Assembly (NCBI GenBank): GCA_021736475.1
Contig: JAIPFV010000017.1
Coordinates: forward strand, 1 to 37,686
Source: Spirochaetia bacterium
GTDB lineage: Bacteria; Spirochaetota; Spirochaetia; DSM-16054; Sediminispirochaetaceae
Direction: 5' to 3'
Length of the DNA stretch: 37,686 nucleotides
The position numbers and the translations under genes are program-made. Positions 9,000 to 16,023 of this stretch are shown here, in pieces. The notes below the pieces were generated by a model. It was given only the letters and a program-made list of their open reading frames with translations. It did no database searches and was not told the origin of the DNA. Position 1 is the first letter of the stretch, and every line of letters begins with the position of its first letter.

Positions 9000-9021
9000 A
9001 CGCTCCCCCTAATCAGGAACC

Positions 9022-10716
9022 TCAATCCGGAATACTAACATACAAGTACTGCAGCTGAACAGTTTCTTTCAGTCCATATACAGTAACTCGCTGTTGCCCC
9101 GGGCAGGCTGTAAAATCTATCTGATACTCTAAAAATCCTTCGCTCTTTTCAAGGGCTATCTCAAAACTCTGCTCTATCCCATCAATCGATACCTGCACCG
9201 TAGCATCCGCCGTACCTTTCGCCGGAAGGGCGCGCATTCGCAGGGTCAGGTTATATGCGTGCGATCCCGAGGAGTGAGCTGCATTAAAGTCATAGGCCAC
9301 CCATGCACCGGGGTTCAGCTGCACAAACATCCACTCTTCTGCTTCCCATGGCTCCCCCCCGTTATGCGCAAAATGTGGTTTTTCATGAGTTGCCCCTACT
9401 TTATTTTCCCCTGCAGATAGGTAACCAAAGGGCATACCGTCGGCTCGTCTAAAATCTATTAAAGCTGCCGTTGAAAGTTCGGGTTGGTTGTCCTTCACCG
9501 GCCCCGGTTCAAAGCCCTGTCCCCTGTCCCGATACGAATAGAAGATAGCGGGGATTCGAACCGGCGGACTTCGAAACAGAGACCTTACTACTTCAGGGTG
9601 ATACACACAGTTATCGAACTTTACCTTCTCCAGATACTCCCCCAGGATAGTGAGGGCTTCATCCCTTTCCAGATGCTCCTCCCCCTTGGCAGCATCCACC
9701 AGCCGGCTCCAATTTTTGGGGGTTGAGATAGACAGTGGAGAGTTGTGGGTATCCAGCTTTTTCCACGTCCAGAAGTTCCAGGATATATCAAGGTCCTCGA
9801 AAAGCCGGAATGCACCGCTGTACCAGTCGGCATTATTTTCACCACCCTCTCCCATATAAATGGGCAGATTCCATTTATCGCGGGCCTCTGTGTACAAGGC
9901 GATGCTCTCTTTGTCGGGGTTGTTCCAGTATTTATGGAATTGCAGCATCACATTGTCATCGAAAGGCTCATCATAGGGCTCCTCAAAGGTTTCAGCAAAA
10001 ATTGACCAGTCTGTGGCCCAGTGCACCCCTTCTAAGATAATAAGATGCCGTGAATCGACCCTCCGTATCGCCTCAACGATCCTGCGATACAAGGGAAGAA
10101 CCCTCTTATTGTACTCGGAAAACCAGTTAGGCAGAGGCTCATTCAACAGGTCGTATCCGGCTATGATGGGCTCATCCTTATAGCGAGTAGCCAGGGCCCG
10201 CCAGATTTCTACAGTCCGGTCCTCATTTTCCTGATTGATAAATAAATCAGGCCGATCATACTCTGAATCGTCAATATTAGTTCCGGTTTGTCCCCCCGGA
10301 GCCCCATGAAGGTCCAGAACTATATACACATTGCAGTGGCCGCACCACTCTATTAGTTGATCAACTCGGGCTATCCGCGATTCAAGAATTTCTGAAGAAT
10401 CATCGGATCCGGTTAAATAGCGGGCATTTATCGGAAGCCGCAGCGAGTTGAAACCCTCGACGGCAATCTGCTGTATATCCGCCTCGCTAATGAAGTTGTC
10501 CCAGTAGGTCTCCCAAAACTCAGCTGCACTTTGCGGACCGACTAAATATAGAATCAATTTTTCCATCCGACGGGGCCGGTCCGCCTCGGCGGGCATTTTC
10601 CACATATACCCCTCCGGCAAGAACCAGCTTCCCAGTCCAACCCCCCGCAGTAAAACCTTATGCCCCCGTCCATCTATAAGTTCCCTGCCGCTGGCAGATA
10701 TAAAACCGTTTACCAT
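9022..10716 (-). CDS. GH5 family glycoside hydrolase with C-terminal beta-sandwich, cytoplasmic
   Basis: A 564-residue retaining beta-glycanase. The TIM barrel spans about 1-385. It shows RGVGLGSWFLPEG, FNSLRLPIN, VLDLHGAPGGQ, the acid/base E193 in LLNEP, H251 region VMLQFHKYW, and the nucleophile E290 in YMGEGGENN. The layout recalls exo-1,3-glucanase/endoglucanase GH5 members; exact specificity is open. The final 170 residues look like a separate beta-rich, possibly carbohydrate-binding, domain I cannot name. There is no signal peptide. The open frame extends upstream to 10836, but that part overlaps the permease gene. The ATG at 10716 lies 5 bp after the permease stop and has AAAGG upstream, so it is chosen as the start. 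Confidence 0.9.
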   Translation of the reverse strand: MVNGFISASGRELIDGRGHKVLLRGVGLGSWFLPEGYMWKMPAEADRPRRMEKLILYLVGPQSAAEFWETYWDNFISEADIQQIAVEGFNSLRLPINARYLTGSDDSSEILESRIARVDQLIEWCGHCNVYIVLDLHGAPGGQTGTNIDDSEYDRPDLFINQENEDRTVEIWRALATRYKDEPIIAGYDLLNEPLPNWFSEYNKRVLPLYRRIVEAIRRVDSRHLIILEGVHWATDWSIFAETFEEPYDEPFDDNVMLQFHKYWNNPDKESIALYTEARDKWNLPIYMGEGGENNADWYSGAFRLFEDLDISWNFWTWKKLDTHNSPLSISTPKNWSRLVDAAKGEEHLERDEALTILGEYLEKVKFDNCVYHPEVVRSLFRSPPVRIPAIFYSYRDRGQGFEPGPVKDNQPELSTAALIDFRRADGMPFGYLSAGENKVGATHEKPHFAHNGGEPWEAEEWMFVQLNPGAWVAYDFNAAHSSGSHAYNLTLRMRALPAKGTADATVQVSIDGIEQSFEIALEKSEGFLEYQIDFTACPGQQRVTVYGLKETVQLQYLYVSIPD

Positions 10717-10721
10717 ATACA

Positions 10722-11624
10722 CTAGCCTTTGAGGGCGCCTTCGGTGATGCCCTTCATAATATATTTTTGAAGAAAAAGGTAGAGACTGACCATCGGCAGC
10801 ATCGCCAACACCAGTGTGGCAAGAATCGCCGACCAATCGTTATTGCTGTACTGCCCAAATAAAATGTTGGTAGAGAGCATTACGGTGTAGTTGTCACTGT
10901 CGGTGATCATAATGAGGGGCAAGAGAAAATCATTCCACATCCAGAGGGTATTTAGAATTATCACGGTGACCGTAATTGGCGCTACCAGGGGAAATACAAT
11001 AGTAAGAAAAAAGCGAAACTCACCACATCCATCAATAAGAGCAGCTTCATCAAGTTCCCGGGGCACCGATTTTATAAACCCGTGATACAGGAATATGGCC
11101 ATCGGCACTCCGAGCCCAATATAAATGAGGCCCAGGCCAACCGAAGTCCCCTGCACATGAACAATCCGGGCTACCCTCGTCAGAGTGATCATTATTGAGT
11201 GAAAGGGTATCAACATCGACATGATAAACATACCGAAAAGAAATCCGCTGAGACGGGAGCGGGTTCTAGAAAGCTTATACCCCGACATGGCACCAAAGAA
11301 TACTATTCCCGCAAGCCCCGTGCTAATAACTACAACGGTGTTCATCATACTTCTAAGAAAATGGGTTAATTCAAAGGCCTGCTTATAATTAGAGAACCGT
11401 ATCACCGCGGGAAAAGCAAGGATATTATTCATTATTTCTCCGTCGGTTTTGAGCGAGTTCACTATTGCCATACCTATTGGAAAAAGGGCCATTAGAGTAG
11501 CCGCGAGAAGAATGAAATAACTAATTCCCTCAAACAAGGAATAAAAGCTTACACTGTATCCGGAAACCACTGCCGCGGAGGGCCGAACGAAGGGCTGAGC
11601 AAAGGATTGATCTCTTTCCATCAT
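10722..11624 (-). CDS. ABC sugar permease, MalG type
   Basis: A 300-residue inner-membrane subunit with six predicted helices. It shows the EAA loop (ELDEAALIDGCGEFRFFLTI) that docks to the ATPase, and the family C-terminus YIMKGITEGALKG. The start ATG overlaps the stop of the MalF-type gene as ATGA, with GAGAGG just upstream inside that gene. Together with the MalF-type partner and the binding protein at 4767-6050 it forms the importer. An MsmK/UgpC-type shared ATPase encoded elsewhere must energise it. Confidence 0.93.
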   Translation of the reverse strand: MMERDQSFAQPFVRPSAAVVSGYSVSFYSLFEGISYFILLAATLMALFPIGMAIVNSLKTDGEIMNNILAFPAVIRFSNYKQAFELTHFLRSMMNTVVVISTGLAGIVFFGAMSGYKLSRTRSRLSGFLFGMFIMSMLIPFHSIMITLTRVARIVHVQGTSVGLGLIYIGLGVPMAIFLYHGFIKSVPRELDEAALIDGCGEFRFFLTIVFPLVAPITVTVIILNTLWMWNDFLLPLIMITDSDNYTVMLSTNILFGQYSNNDWSAILATLVLAMLPMVSLYLFLQKYIMKGITEGALKG

Positions 11625-12508
11625 AGTTCTACCTCTCTTTTTTTCATAATCCGAAGTTGTATCAAGGTAATAATGAATACCAGGAGAAACAGAAGGGTCG
11701 CCTTCGCACTGGCATAGCCGTATCGATTACTCATGTTAAAGGCCTCTTCGAATATATTCAGCGCAATAACCTGGGTCGCCCGCCCCGGCCCGCCGCCGGT
11801 AAGTGCATAGACTACCTCAAATACTTTGAAGGCCATGTTTAGTGCGAGAAACATTCCAATGGTAACAGCCGGGAGGATCATTGGCAGCACAATCGAGGTG
11901 AACAAGCGCATTCTCGAAGCCCCGTCAATCTCCGCCGCCTCCTTCAGTTGAGTGGGTACCCCTTGAAGGGCCGCAATATAAATTACCATTAAGTACCCGA
12001 CTCCAACCCATAAGGAGACAATCAGAATTGCATAAAATGACCAGACCGGATCTCCAATCCATGATTGATCTAAAAACGGGAAAATACCCGTTTGAGCGAT
12101 CTCCGGCAGGACCTGGGTAAAAATAAACAACCAGACAAATCCGCCGATTACCATACTGATCATGTTGGGCATAAACAGGGTTGTTCTAAACAGGACTTTT
12201 CCCCGATTTCTCCCTTCAATAAGTACCGCGAGCAGCAATGCCAATGCGTTTTGTAACACCACCATGAAAAACACGTATTTTAAGGTAAAAAGTACAGAAT
12301 CAAGAAACACTCTATCTTCGGTCAGCGCCTCTACATAATTGCTTAATCCTACAAATCTATAGTTCGGATTCAAACCGTTCCAGTTCGTCATGCCGTACCA
12401 CACTCCACCCGCCGCGGGGATAAGCACAAATATGACGTAAAATAACAGCGCCGGCACTACAAAGAAAAGCACATTCCTCATTCCATTCCATCTATGTGTA
12501 GTTTTCAC
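11621..12508 (-). CDS. ABC sugar permease, MalF type
   Basis: A roughly 295-residue inner-membrane subunit with six helices. The EAA loop is TQLKEAAEIDGASRMRLFTSI, and the family segment LTGGGPGRATQVIALNIFEEAF is also present. A GTG at 12514 is possible, but its Shine-Dalgarno (AAGGGGG) would touch it. The second GTG at 12508 has good spacing and is preferred. It is the first gene of the operon, with its promoter at 12542-12570. Confidence 0.92.
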   Translation of the reverse strand: MKTTHRWNGMRNVLFFVVPALLFYVIFVLIPAAGGVWYGMTNWNGLNPNYRFVGLSNYVEALTEDRVFLDSVLFTLKYVFFMVVLQNALALLLAVLIEGRNRGKVLFRTTLFMPNMISMVIGGFVWLFIFTQVLPEIAQTGIFPFLDQSWIGDPVWSFYAILIVSLWVGVGYLMVIYIAALQGVPTQLKEAAEIDGASRMRLFTSIVLPMILPAVTIGMFLALNMAFKVFEVVYALTGGGPGRATQVIALNIFEEAFNMSNRYGYASAKATLLFLLVFIITLIQLRIMKKREVEL

Positions 12509-12541
12509 CTGCACCCCCTTTTCTTCCCTGGTTCAGGTACA

Positions 12542-12608
12542 TTTATATACGGAGAGCAATGAGTTGTCTTTCAAGAATGTTAACAGTTTATTTTGTACAA
12601 TATTGATA
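12542..12608 (-). promoter_or_regulatory. Promoter and candidate YesN operator before the permease operon
   Basis: On the minus strand: TATCAAT (12602-12608), 16 nt, TGTTAACATT (12576-12585), 4 nt, AAAGACA (12565-12571), 17 nt, TATAAA (12542-12547). Hexamers AAGACA and TATAAA give a start near 12535. All spacings equal those of the element before the binding-protein gene. The two upstream blocks resemble each other (TrTyAAy) and start 23 bp apart, the tandem half-site layout expected for AraC-family proteins. Confidence 0.72.
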
Positions 12609-12626
12609 TAAGATCACAATAACCGG

Positions 12627-12656
12627 CAATGCGGAGGCCAGTATGAGGCTGTCGTA
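12627..12656 (-). pseudogene. Ten-codon relic of a PIN-domain toxin gene
   Basis: Read on the minus strand this encodes YDSLILASAL, matching the acidic motif YDSLILVSAL of the intact VapC at 17967-18389. The two 30-bp stretches (here and 18057-18086) agree at 27 positions. No frame continues on either side. It marks the left edge of the toxin-antitoxin island, next to the sugar-operon control region. Confidence 0.6.
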
Positions 12657-12686
12657 TCACAAATCGTCTCGTCCCACGGGTTCCTA

Positions 12687-12715
12687 TTGACTATGGGAAA
12701 TAAACAGCATATATT
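12687..12715 (+). promoter_or_regulatory. Promoter of abiE operon, predicted leaderless
   Basis: TTGACT (12687-12692), 17 nt, TATATT (12710-12715). The ATG of the AbiEi gene begins 6 nt later at 12722, where transcription itself should begin. There is no Shine-Dalgarno. Confidence 0.65.
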
Positions 12716-12721
12716 TACAGT

Positions 12722-13381
12722 ATGTCGATAAATAACCGACATGCTGTAACTGAAAGCACCCCTTTTTCTCTTCCTTCTCAGCCTGTCTTCGATTATCCGA
12801 CCCTAATGAATGCACTGAAGCAGTACAAACGTCCCAGAGACAAGGTAACAAAACTTCTACGGGATAGAACCATCATGCGTGTGAAAAAAGGCCTGTATGT
12901 GCGGAACTATGGAAATACGCAAGAAATACCAACCAAAGAGCTCTTGGCAAACCTGATTTACGGCCCCTCCTACATTTCCCTGCAGTATGCCCTCTCCACC
13001 TACGGTATGATCCCGGAAGTGGCCCTGCAGGTAAGTTCCATTACCTTTAAGAAAACGAAACGCTATCGAACGCCCCTCGGTGATTTTATGTATCGTTCGG
13101 TTCCTCACCCTTACTACCTTCGCGGCATCCGACTGCAAACTACTGAGCAGGGTTTTTCCTACCTCATTGCCACCCCTGAGAAGGCCTTGATGGACACCCT
13201 CTATTTCACCAACGCACTTCGCAGCCTAAGAGACATACGTACCTTCATTCTGGAGGACCTGCGGATGGATAAATCATCTTTAGCCGAACTCGACTTTTTG
13301 ACGATCGATGAAATAAGCTCGACAGCGAGGACCCCAAAACTCATCTTGTGCCGTAAAGCGCTGGAGGTTTTTACACAATGA
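12722..13381 (+). CDS. abiEi: AbiEi-type antitoxin/transcriptional regulator
   Basis: A 219-residue protein of the AbiEi family, the antitoxin and autorepressor of type IV AbiE modules. The N-terminal winged helix-turn-helix (about 20-75) includes LLRDRTIMRVKKGLYVR. The conserved C-terminal part shows YISLQYALSTYGMIPE, the beta-rich FKKTKRYRTPLGDFMYR and ATPEKALMDTLYF. It overlaps the toxin gene by ATGA. By analogy it binds inverted repeats in its own promoter and counteracts the nucleotidyltransferase without stable complex formation. The start codon sits at the predicted transcription start. Confidence 0.9.
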   Translation: MSINNRHAVTESTPFSLPSQPVFDYPTLMNALKQYKRPRDKVTKLLRDRTIMRVKKGLYVRNYGNTQEIPTKELLANLIYGPSYISLQYALSTYGMIPEVALQVSSITFKKTKRYRTPLGDFMYRSVPHPYYLRGIRLQTTEQGFSYLIATPEKALMDTLYFTNALRSLRDIRTFILEDLRMDKSSLAELDFLTIDEISSTARTPKLILCRKALEVFTQ

Positions 13382-14241
13382 AAAAGGTCATAACAGATTT
13401 TATCGAGAGAAGAAATCCGCAGACTCTAGGAGAATATGATCGGGCTCTGCGTGAGATTATTCAAAACATCGCACTCCTCGGTCTGTGGAGGGCGGGCTTC
13501 TTTGAACACGCAGCATTCTACGGAGGGACGGCGCTAAGAATCGTGTATGGTCTGCCGAGGTTCTCCGAGGACATAGACTTCTCCCTCCTGAAGAAGCGCG
13601 AAGATTTCTCTCTCGAATCCTACTTGTCGGGTCTCAAGACTGAGCTTCTCGGTTTCGGCTTCGAGTCCGAGCTCATTCCGAGTACAAAACCCTCCAGCCC
13701 TATCAATTCCGCCTTTATCAAGACACCAACCCGAACACATCTCATGAAAGTTTCTCCGGGACCAGCCCTTGTCGAGACAGTCCCCTCGAATCAGCTGCTC
13801 AAGGTGAAATTGGAAATAGACACCGACCCCCCGGGCGACTTTACAACGGAGGCACATGCGGTCCTTGACCCCATTCCCTTCCATGTTCGAATCTTTACCC
13901 TGCCGGACCTCTTTGCTGGGAAGATGCACTGCATCCTCTTCAGGCAATGGCGCTCTAGGGTTAAGGGAAGAGACTGGTATGACATGCTGTGGTTTCTCAA
14001 AAACGAAATTCCCCTGCACCTGTTTCATTTGGAGCAGAGGATGCGGCAGTCGGGGCATTGGACCGAAACTCGCGCATTGAGCGAGGCTGTTTTTCTCGGG
14101 CTCTACCGGGATCGGGTTAACCAGGTCGATTTTTCTAAAGCCGCAGACGACGTGCTGCCCTTCCTCCATGATCCGAGGGAACTCGATGCGTGGAGCCGGG
14201 AGTTTTTCGGAATGCTCGCCGGGCGGTTCAAATTTTTATAA
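13378..14241 (+). CDS. abiEii: AbiEii-type nucleotidyltransferase toxin
   Basis: A 287-residue member of the AbiEii/AbiGii nucleotidyltransferase toxins. The catalytic segment YGGTALRIVYG followed by RFSEDIDFSLL supplies the GG motif and the paired metal-binding aspartates. PDLFAGKMHCILFRQW and VKGRDWYDMLWFL are the family's C-terminal conserved block with K and RDxYD. Family members transfer nucleotides to tRNA acceptor ends or other targets and arrest growth. The last third (MRQSGHWTE through PFLHDPRELD) recurs as degenerate copies at about 17.8 and 18.85 kb. It appears complete and unbroken. Confidence 0.9.
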   Translation: MKKVITDFIERRNPQTLGEYDRALREIIQNIALLGLWRAGFFEHAAFYGGTALRIVYGLPRFSEDIDFSLLKKREDFSLESYLSGLKTELLGFGFESELIPSTKPSSPINSAFIKTPTRTHLMKVSPGPALVETVPSNQLLKVKLEIDTDPPGDFTTEAHAVLDPIPFHVRIFTLPDLFAGKMHCILFRQWRSRVKGRDWYDMLWFLKNEIPLHLFHLEQRMRQSGHWTETRALSEAVFLGLYRDRVNQVDFSKAADDVLPFLHDPRELDAWSREFFGMLAGRFKFL

Positions 14242-14392
14242 TGCTCATCCACCATCGTGAGGGATGCGAGTGTAGGATACGCGTGAAGGATGCTCGTTTT
14301 TTCTTGTCCCTGCTCCGTCTTTGGGATAGGATCTTAAGAACAACACCGAAACGGAGTCACTTTGTGACCGATAAACTCGAAGGGAGGTTCCG

Positions 14393-14761
14393 ATGCGACA
14401 CAGCAGCAAAGAAAAAACAAAAAAGGTGCTCCACACACCGACGGGCGAGCGGATATACGAGCTTATCGGCGGCAAAAAGGAGACGGGAGGGACGAAGCTC
14501 CACAGCCTCGCCCAGGTAGGGCTGCCGGAAGGAAAATCCTCAGCCCCACATTACCACCAGGAGAGAGAGGAGACCTACTACATGTTGAAGGGAAAGGCGA
14601 AGATGAGGATCGATGAGAGGGAGTTTATACTGGAGGCTGGTCAGGCCTGCCTCATAGAGCCGGGAGAGGTGCATCAGATTTTCAACGAGAGCAGTGAGAC
14701 CGTAGAGTTTCTTGCCGTCTGCGCTCCGCCCTGGGCCCCCGAGGATCAGTACGAGGTATAG
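14393..14761 (+). CDS. Small cupin-domain protein
   Basis: A 122-residue single-domain cupin. Metal ligands are visible in HYHQEREETYYMLKG (motif 1, H-x-H-x3-4-E) and in PGEVHQIFN (motif 2 histidine). GGGAGG lies 5 nt before the ATG. It lies 151 bp after the AbiEii gene on the same strand; the gap contains a small GTCAC-TTT-GTGAC inverted repeat. The function could be a sugar isomerase, a dioxygenase-like enzyme or a ligand sensor. Nothing in the context decides, and it may be passenger cargo of the island. Confidence 0.85.
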   Translation: MRHSSKEKTKKVLHTPTGERIYELIGGKKETGGTKLHSLAQVGLPEGKSSAPHYHQEREETYYMLKGKAKMRIDEREFILEAGQACLIEPGEVHQIFNESSETVEFLAVCAPPWAPEDQYEV

Positions 14762-14773
14762 CCACCCCTCCAT

Positions 14774-14848
14774 GTAGCAGTGGCCGAACGGGCAGACTTG
14801 AGTCGGACCACCCTGGGTGCCATGGAAAAGAGCTCTGTCTACCTCAAC
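14774..14848 (+). pseudogene. Fragment of an XRE-family helix-turn-helix gene
   Basis: In frame +, this encodes VAVAERADLSRTTLGAMEKS, the recognition part of a HipB/XRE-type DNA-binding domain (AERAxLSRxTLxxMEK). No usable start lies upstream. The sequence downstream loses similarity before a stop near 14930. It is probably the remnant of an antitoxin regulator. The rest of 14849-15025 shows nothing I recognise. Confidence 0.55.
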
Positions 14849-15040
14849 CAATCCGCCTCTTCCCTGGAGAGAACAGTATTATCACAAATATTTTCAACTG
14901 GGTATTCTTTCCATAAATTAATTTTTGTATGAGCAGTCACAATTTACCGCCGGGTATCCACACTTAAGTTAGCTCAAGGTCCGGAATAGTCTCTTCGGCT
15001 GAGTCCGATATCTTTACTTATATAGCCAGACTGTTTGAGC

Positions 15041-15082
15041 AATTCTAAATTTGGAAGTCATTCGACTTCCAAATTTAGAATT
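15041..15082 (+). repeat. Perfect 19-bp inverted repeat, hairpin 1
   Basis: The left arm (15041-15059) and right arm (15064-15082) are exact reverse complements around the 4-nt loop ATTC. It is the first of the two hairpins of the MITE-like element. Confidence 0.95.
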
Positions 15083-15129
15083 TGCTTCATTTTCTTAGCA
15101 AAATTTTGTATATCTAAACGGTTGGAAGC

Positions 15130-15172
15130 ATTCTAATTTTAGATAGTGCAATGCACTATCTAAAATTAGAAT
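15130..15172 (+). repeat. Perfect 20-bp inverted repeat, hairpin 2
   Basis: Arms 15130-15149 and 15153-15172 are exact reverse complements around a 3-nt loop. The outer AATTCTAA-like ends resemble hairpin 1, but the inner arm sequence differs. This suggests related but separately diverged units. Confidence 0.95.
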
Positions 15173-15194
15173 TGCTGAGACTGTTTGGAGATTC

Positions 15195-15223
15195 TTGACA
15201 ACTGACACGTGACATGTTACAAT
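15195..15223 (+). promoter_or_regulatory. higBA promoter, predicted leaderless
   Basis: Consensus TTGACA (15195-15200), 17 nt, TACAAT (15218-15223). The higB ATG is at 15231, 7 nt after the -10 box. An imperfect palindrome GTGACATGTTAC (15209-15220) overlaps the -10 region and is a plausible HigA operator. Confidence 0.75.
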
Positions 15224-15230
15224 TTGATTC

Positions 15231-15512
15231 ATGATAAAAACCTTTGCATCTTCGATAACCTGCAGCCTTTATATGAACGGCAGCTGCAAACAGCTGCCGC
15301 CGGAGATTTTACGAAGAGCAAGGAGAAAACTTGAATATATAGATCTGGCAAAGGATCTGGGAGATCTTAAAGTTCCTCCTGGTAATAGGCTGCACAGGCT
15401 TGAAGGAGATCGCGCCGGATCTTATTCCATCAGCATCAACGATCAGTGGCGGATCTGTTTTCGTTTTTTTGAAGGTGATGCGTACGATGTGGAGATTACA
15501 GATTATCATTAG
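15231..15512 (+). CDS. higB: HigB/RelE-family toxin
   Basis: A 93-residue RelE-superfamily mRNA interferase of the HigB branch. MIKTF at the N-terminus, RLHRLEGDRAGSYSISINDQWRICFRF and DAYDVEITDYH at the C-terminus match HigB proteins over their full length, which confirms the start. Members cut mRNA on the ribosome. The antitoxin gene follows after 9 bp, the usual inverted toxin-first order of hig modules. The start codon lacks a Shine-Dalgarno and lies at the predicted transcription start. Confidence 0.93.
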   Translation: MIKTFASSITCSLYMNGSCKQLPPEILRRARRKLEYIDLAKDLGDLKVPPGNRLHRLEGDRAGSYSISINDQWRICFRFFEGDAYDVEITDYH

Positions 15513-15521
15513 GAGGCTTTC

Positions 15522-15836
15522 ATGAGCATACCCAATGCGGATAAAAGGAACATTGCACCTGTACACCCTGGTGAATTTTTGAGAGAGGATTTTCTTCCCG
15601 ATTACGGTCTTACCATCAGTACTCTCGCGAAAGCCCTCGGCGTTTCACGGCAGACGGTGAACGAACTGGTCAGGGAACGAAGGGCATTAAGTGCAGAGAT
15701 GGCCCTTAGGCTTGCCAGACTATTCGGCAATTCCCCCGACTTCTGGATGAATGCACAAAAAGCCGTTGATTTATGGAAAGCCGCAAAATCCCTGAGCTCG
15801 GAAATGGAGCATATAAAACCCCTAGGGGCTGCCTGA
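15522..15836 (+). CDS. higA: HigA-family antitoxin
   Basis: A 104-residue XRE-type antitoxin. VHPGEFLREDFLPDYGLTIS is the HigA signature, followed by the helix-turn-helix LAKALGVSRQTVNELVRERR and ALRLARLFGNSPDFWMNAQ. AGGAGG lies 6 nt before the ATG, so it is translated conventionally, unlike higB. It is expected to neutralise HigB and repress the shared promoter. Confidence 0.95.
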   Translation: MSIPNADKRNIAPVHPGEFLREDFLPDYGLTISTLAKALGVSRQTVNELVRERRALSAEMALRLARLFGNSPDFWMNAQKAVDLWKAAKSLSSEMEHIKPLGAA

Positions 15837-15988
15837 GCAAAAAATGCACAGGCGGAGATGATTATCTTTCGTTTCGAAGTACCTTTGTATAGGTAATTAC
15901 GGCCTTCACTTCATCCAGAATCCCAGGAGTCATTACGGACAAGCTTTACCCTGTTTTTTGCGGATTTAGCTGAATAGTTATAAACAAT

Positions 15989-16017
15989 TTGACAAATCTG
16001 CGATTCAATAGTAGATT
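15989..16017 (+). promoter_or_regulatory. Promoter of the DUF4143 ATPase gene, predicted leaderless
   Basis: TTGACA (15989-15994), 17 nt, TAGATT (16012-16017), then 6 nt to the ATG at 16024. No Shine-Dalgarno is present. The -10 box is weak (4 of 6). Confidence 0.55.
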
Positions 16018-16023
16018 AGCAAT

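Larger units (their letters stand above)
15038..15177 (+). mobile_element. MITE-like double-hairpin element with 10-bp flanking direct repeats
   Basis: A roughly 140-bp AT-rich unit. Its ends are inverted repeats (AGCAATTCTAA at the left, TTAGAATTGCT at the right), and it is flanked by identical AGACTGTTTG at 15028-15037 and 15178-15187. It holds two consecutive perfect hairpins. The AATTCTAA end motif, or its inverse, occurs four times, once near each arm end. No open reading frame is present. The structure fits a non-autonomous miniature element with a target duplication. It sits directly upstream of the higBA promoter. Confidence 0.6.

Noticed and set aside
10717-10836. N-terminal extension of the GH5 frame
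   Set aside because: It lies entirely within the permease gene and encodes nothing family-like; the ATG at 10716 after the permease stop is the better start.
13534-14169. Minus-strand open frame opposite abiEii (211 codons)
   Set aside because: It is antisense to an intact nucleotidyltransferase gene with clear motifs.
14355-14367. GTCAC-TTT-GTGAC inverted repeat before the cupin gene as an operator
   Set aside because: It has only a 5-bp stem, with no promoter seen beside it and no second copy. It is too weak to call.
15028-15187. Integron attC site or CRISPR-like repeat
   Set aside because: The GTTRRRY/RYYYAAC core sites of attC are absent, and there are only two units with different inner sequences and no regular spacers.
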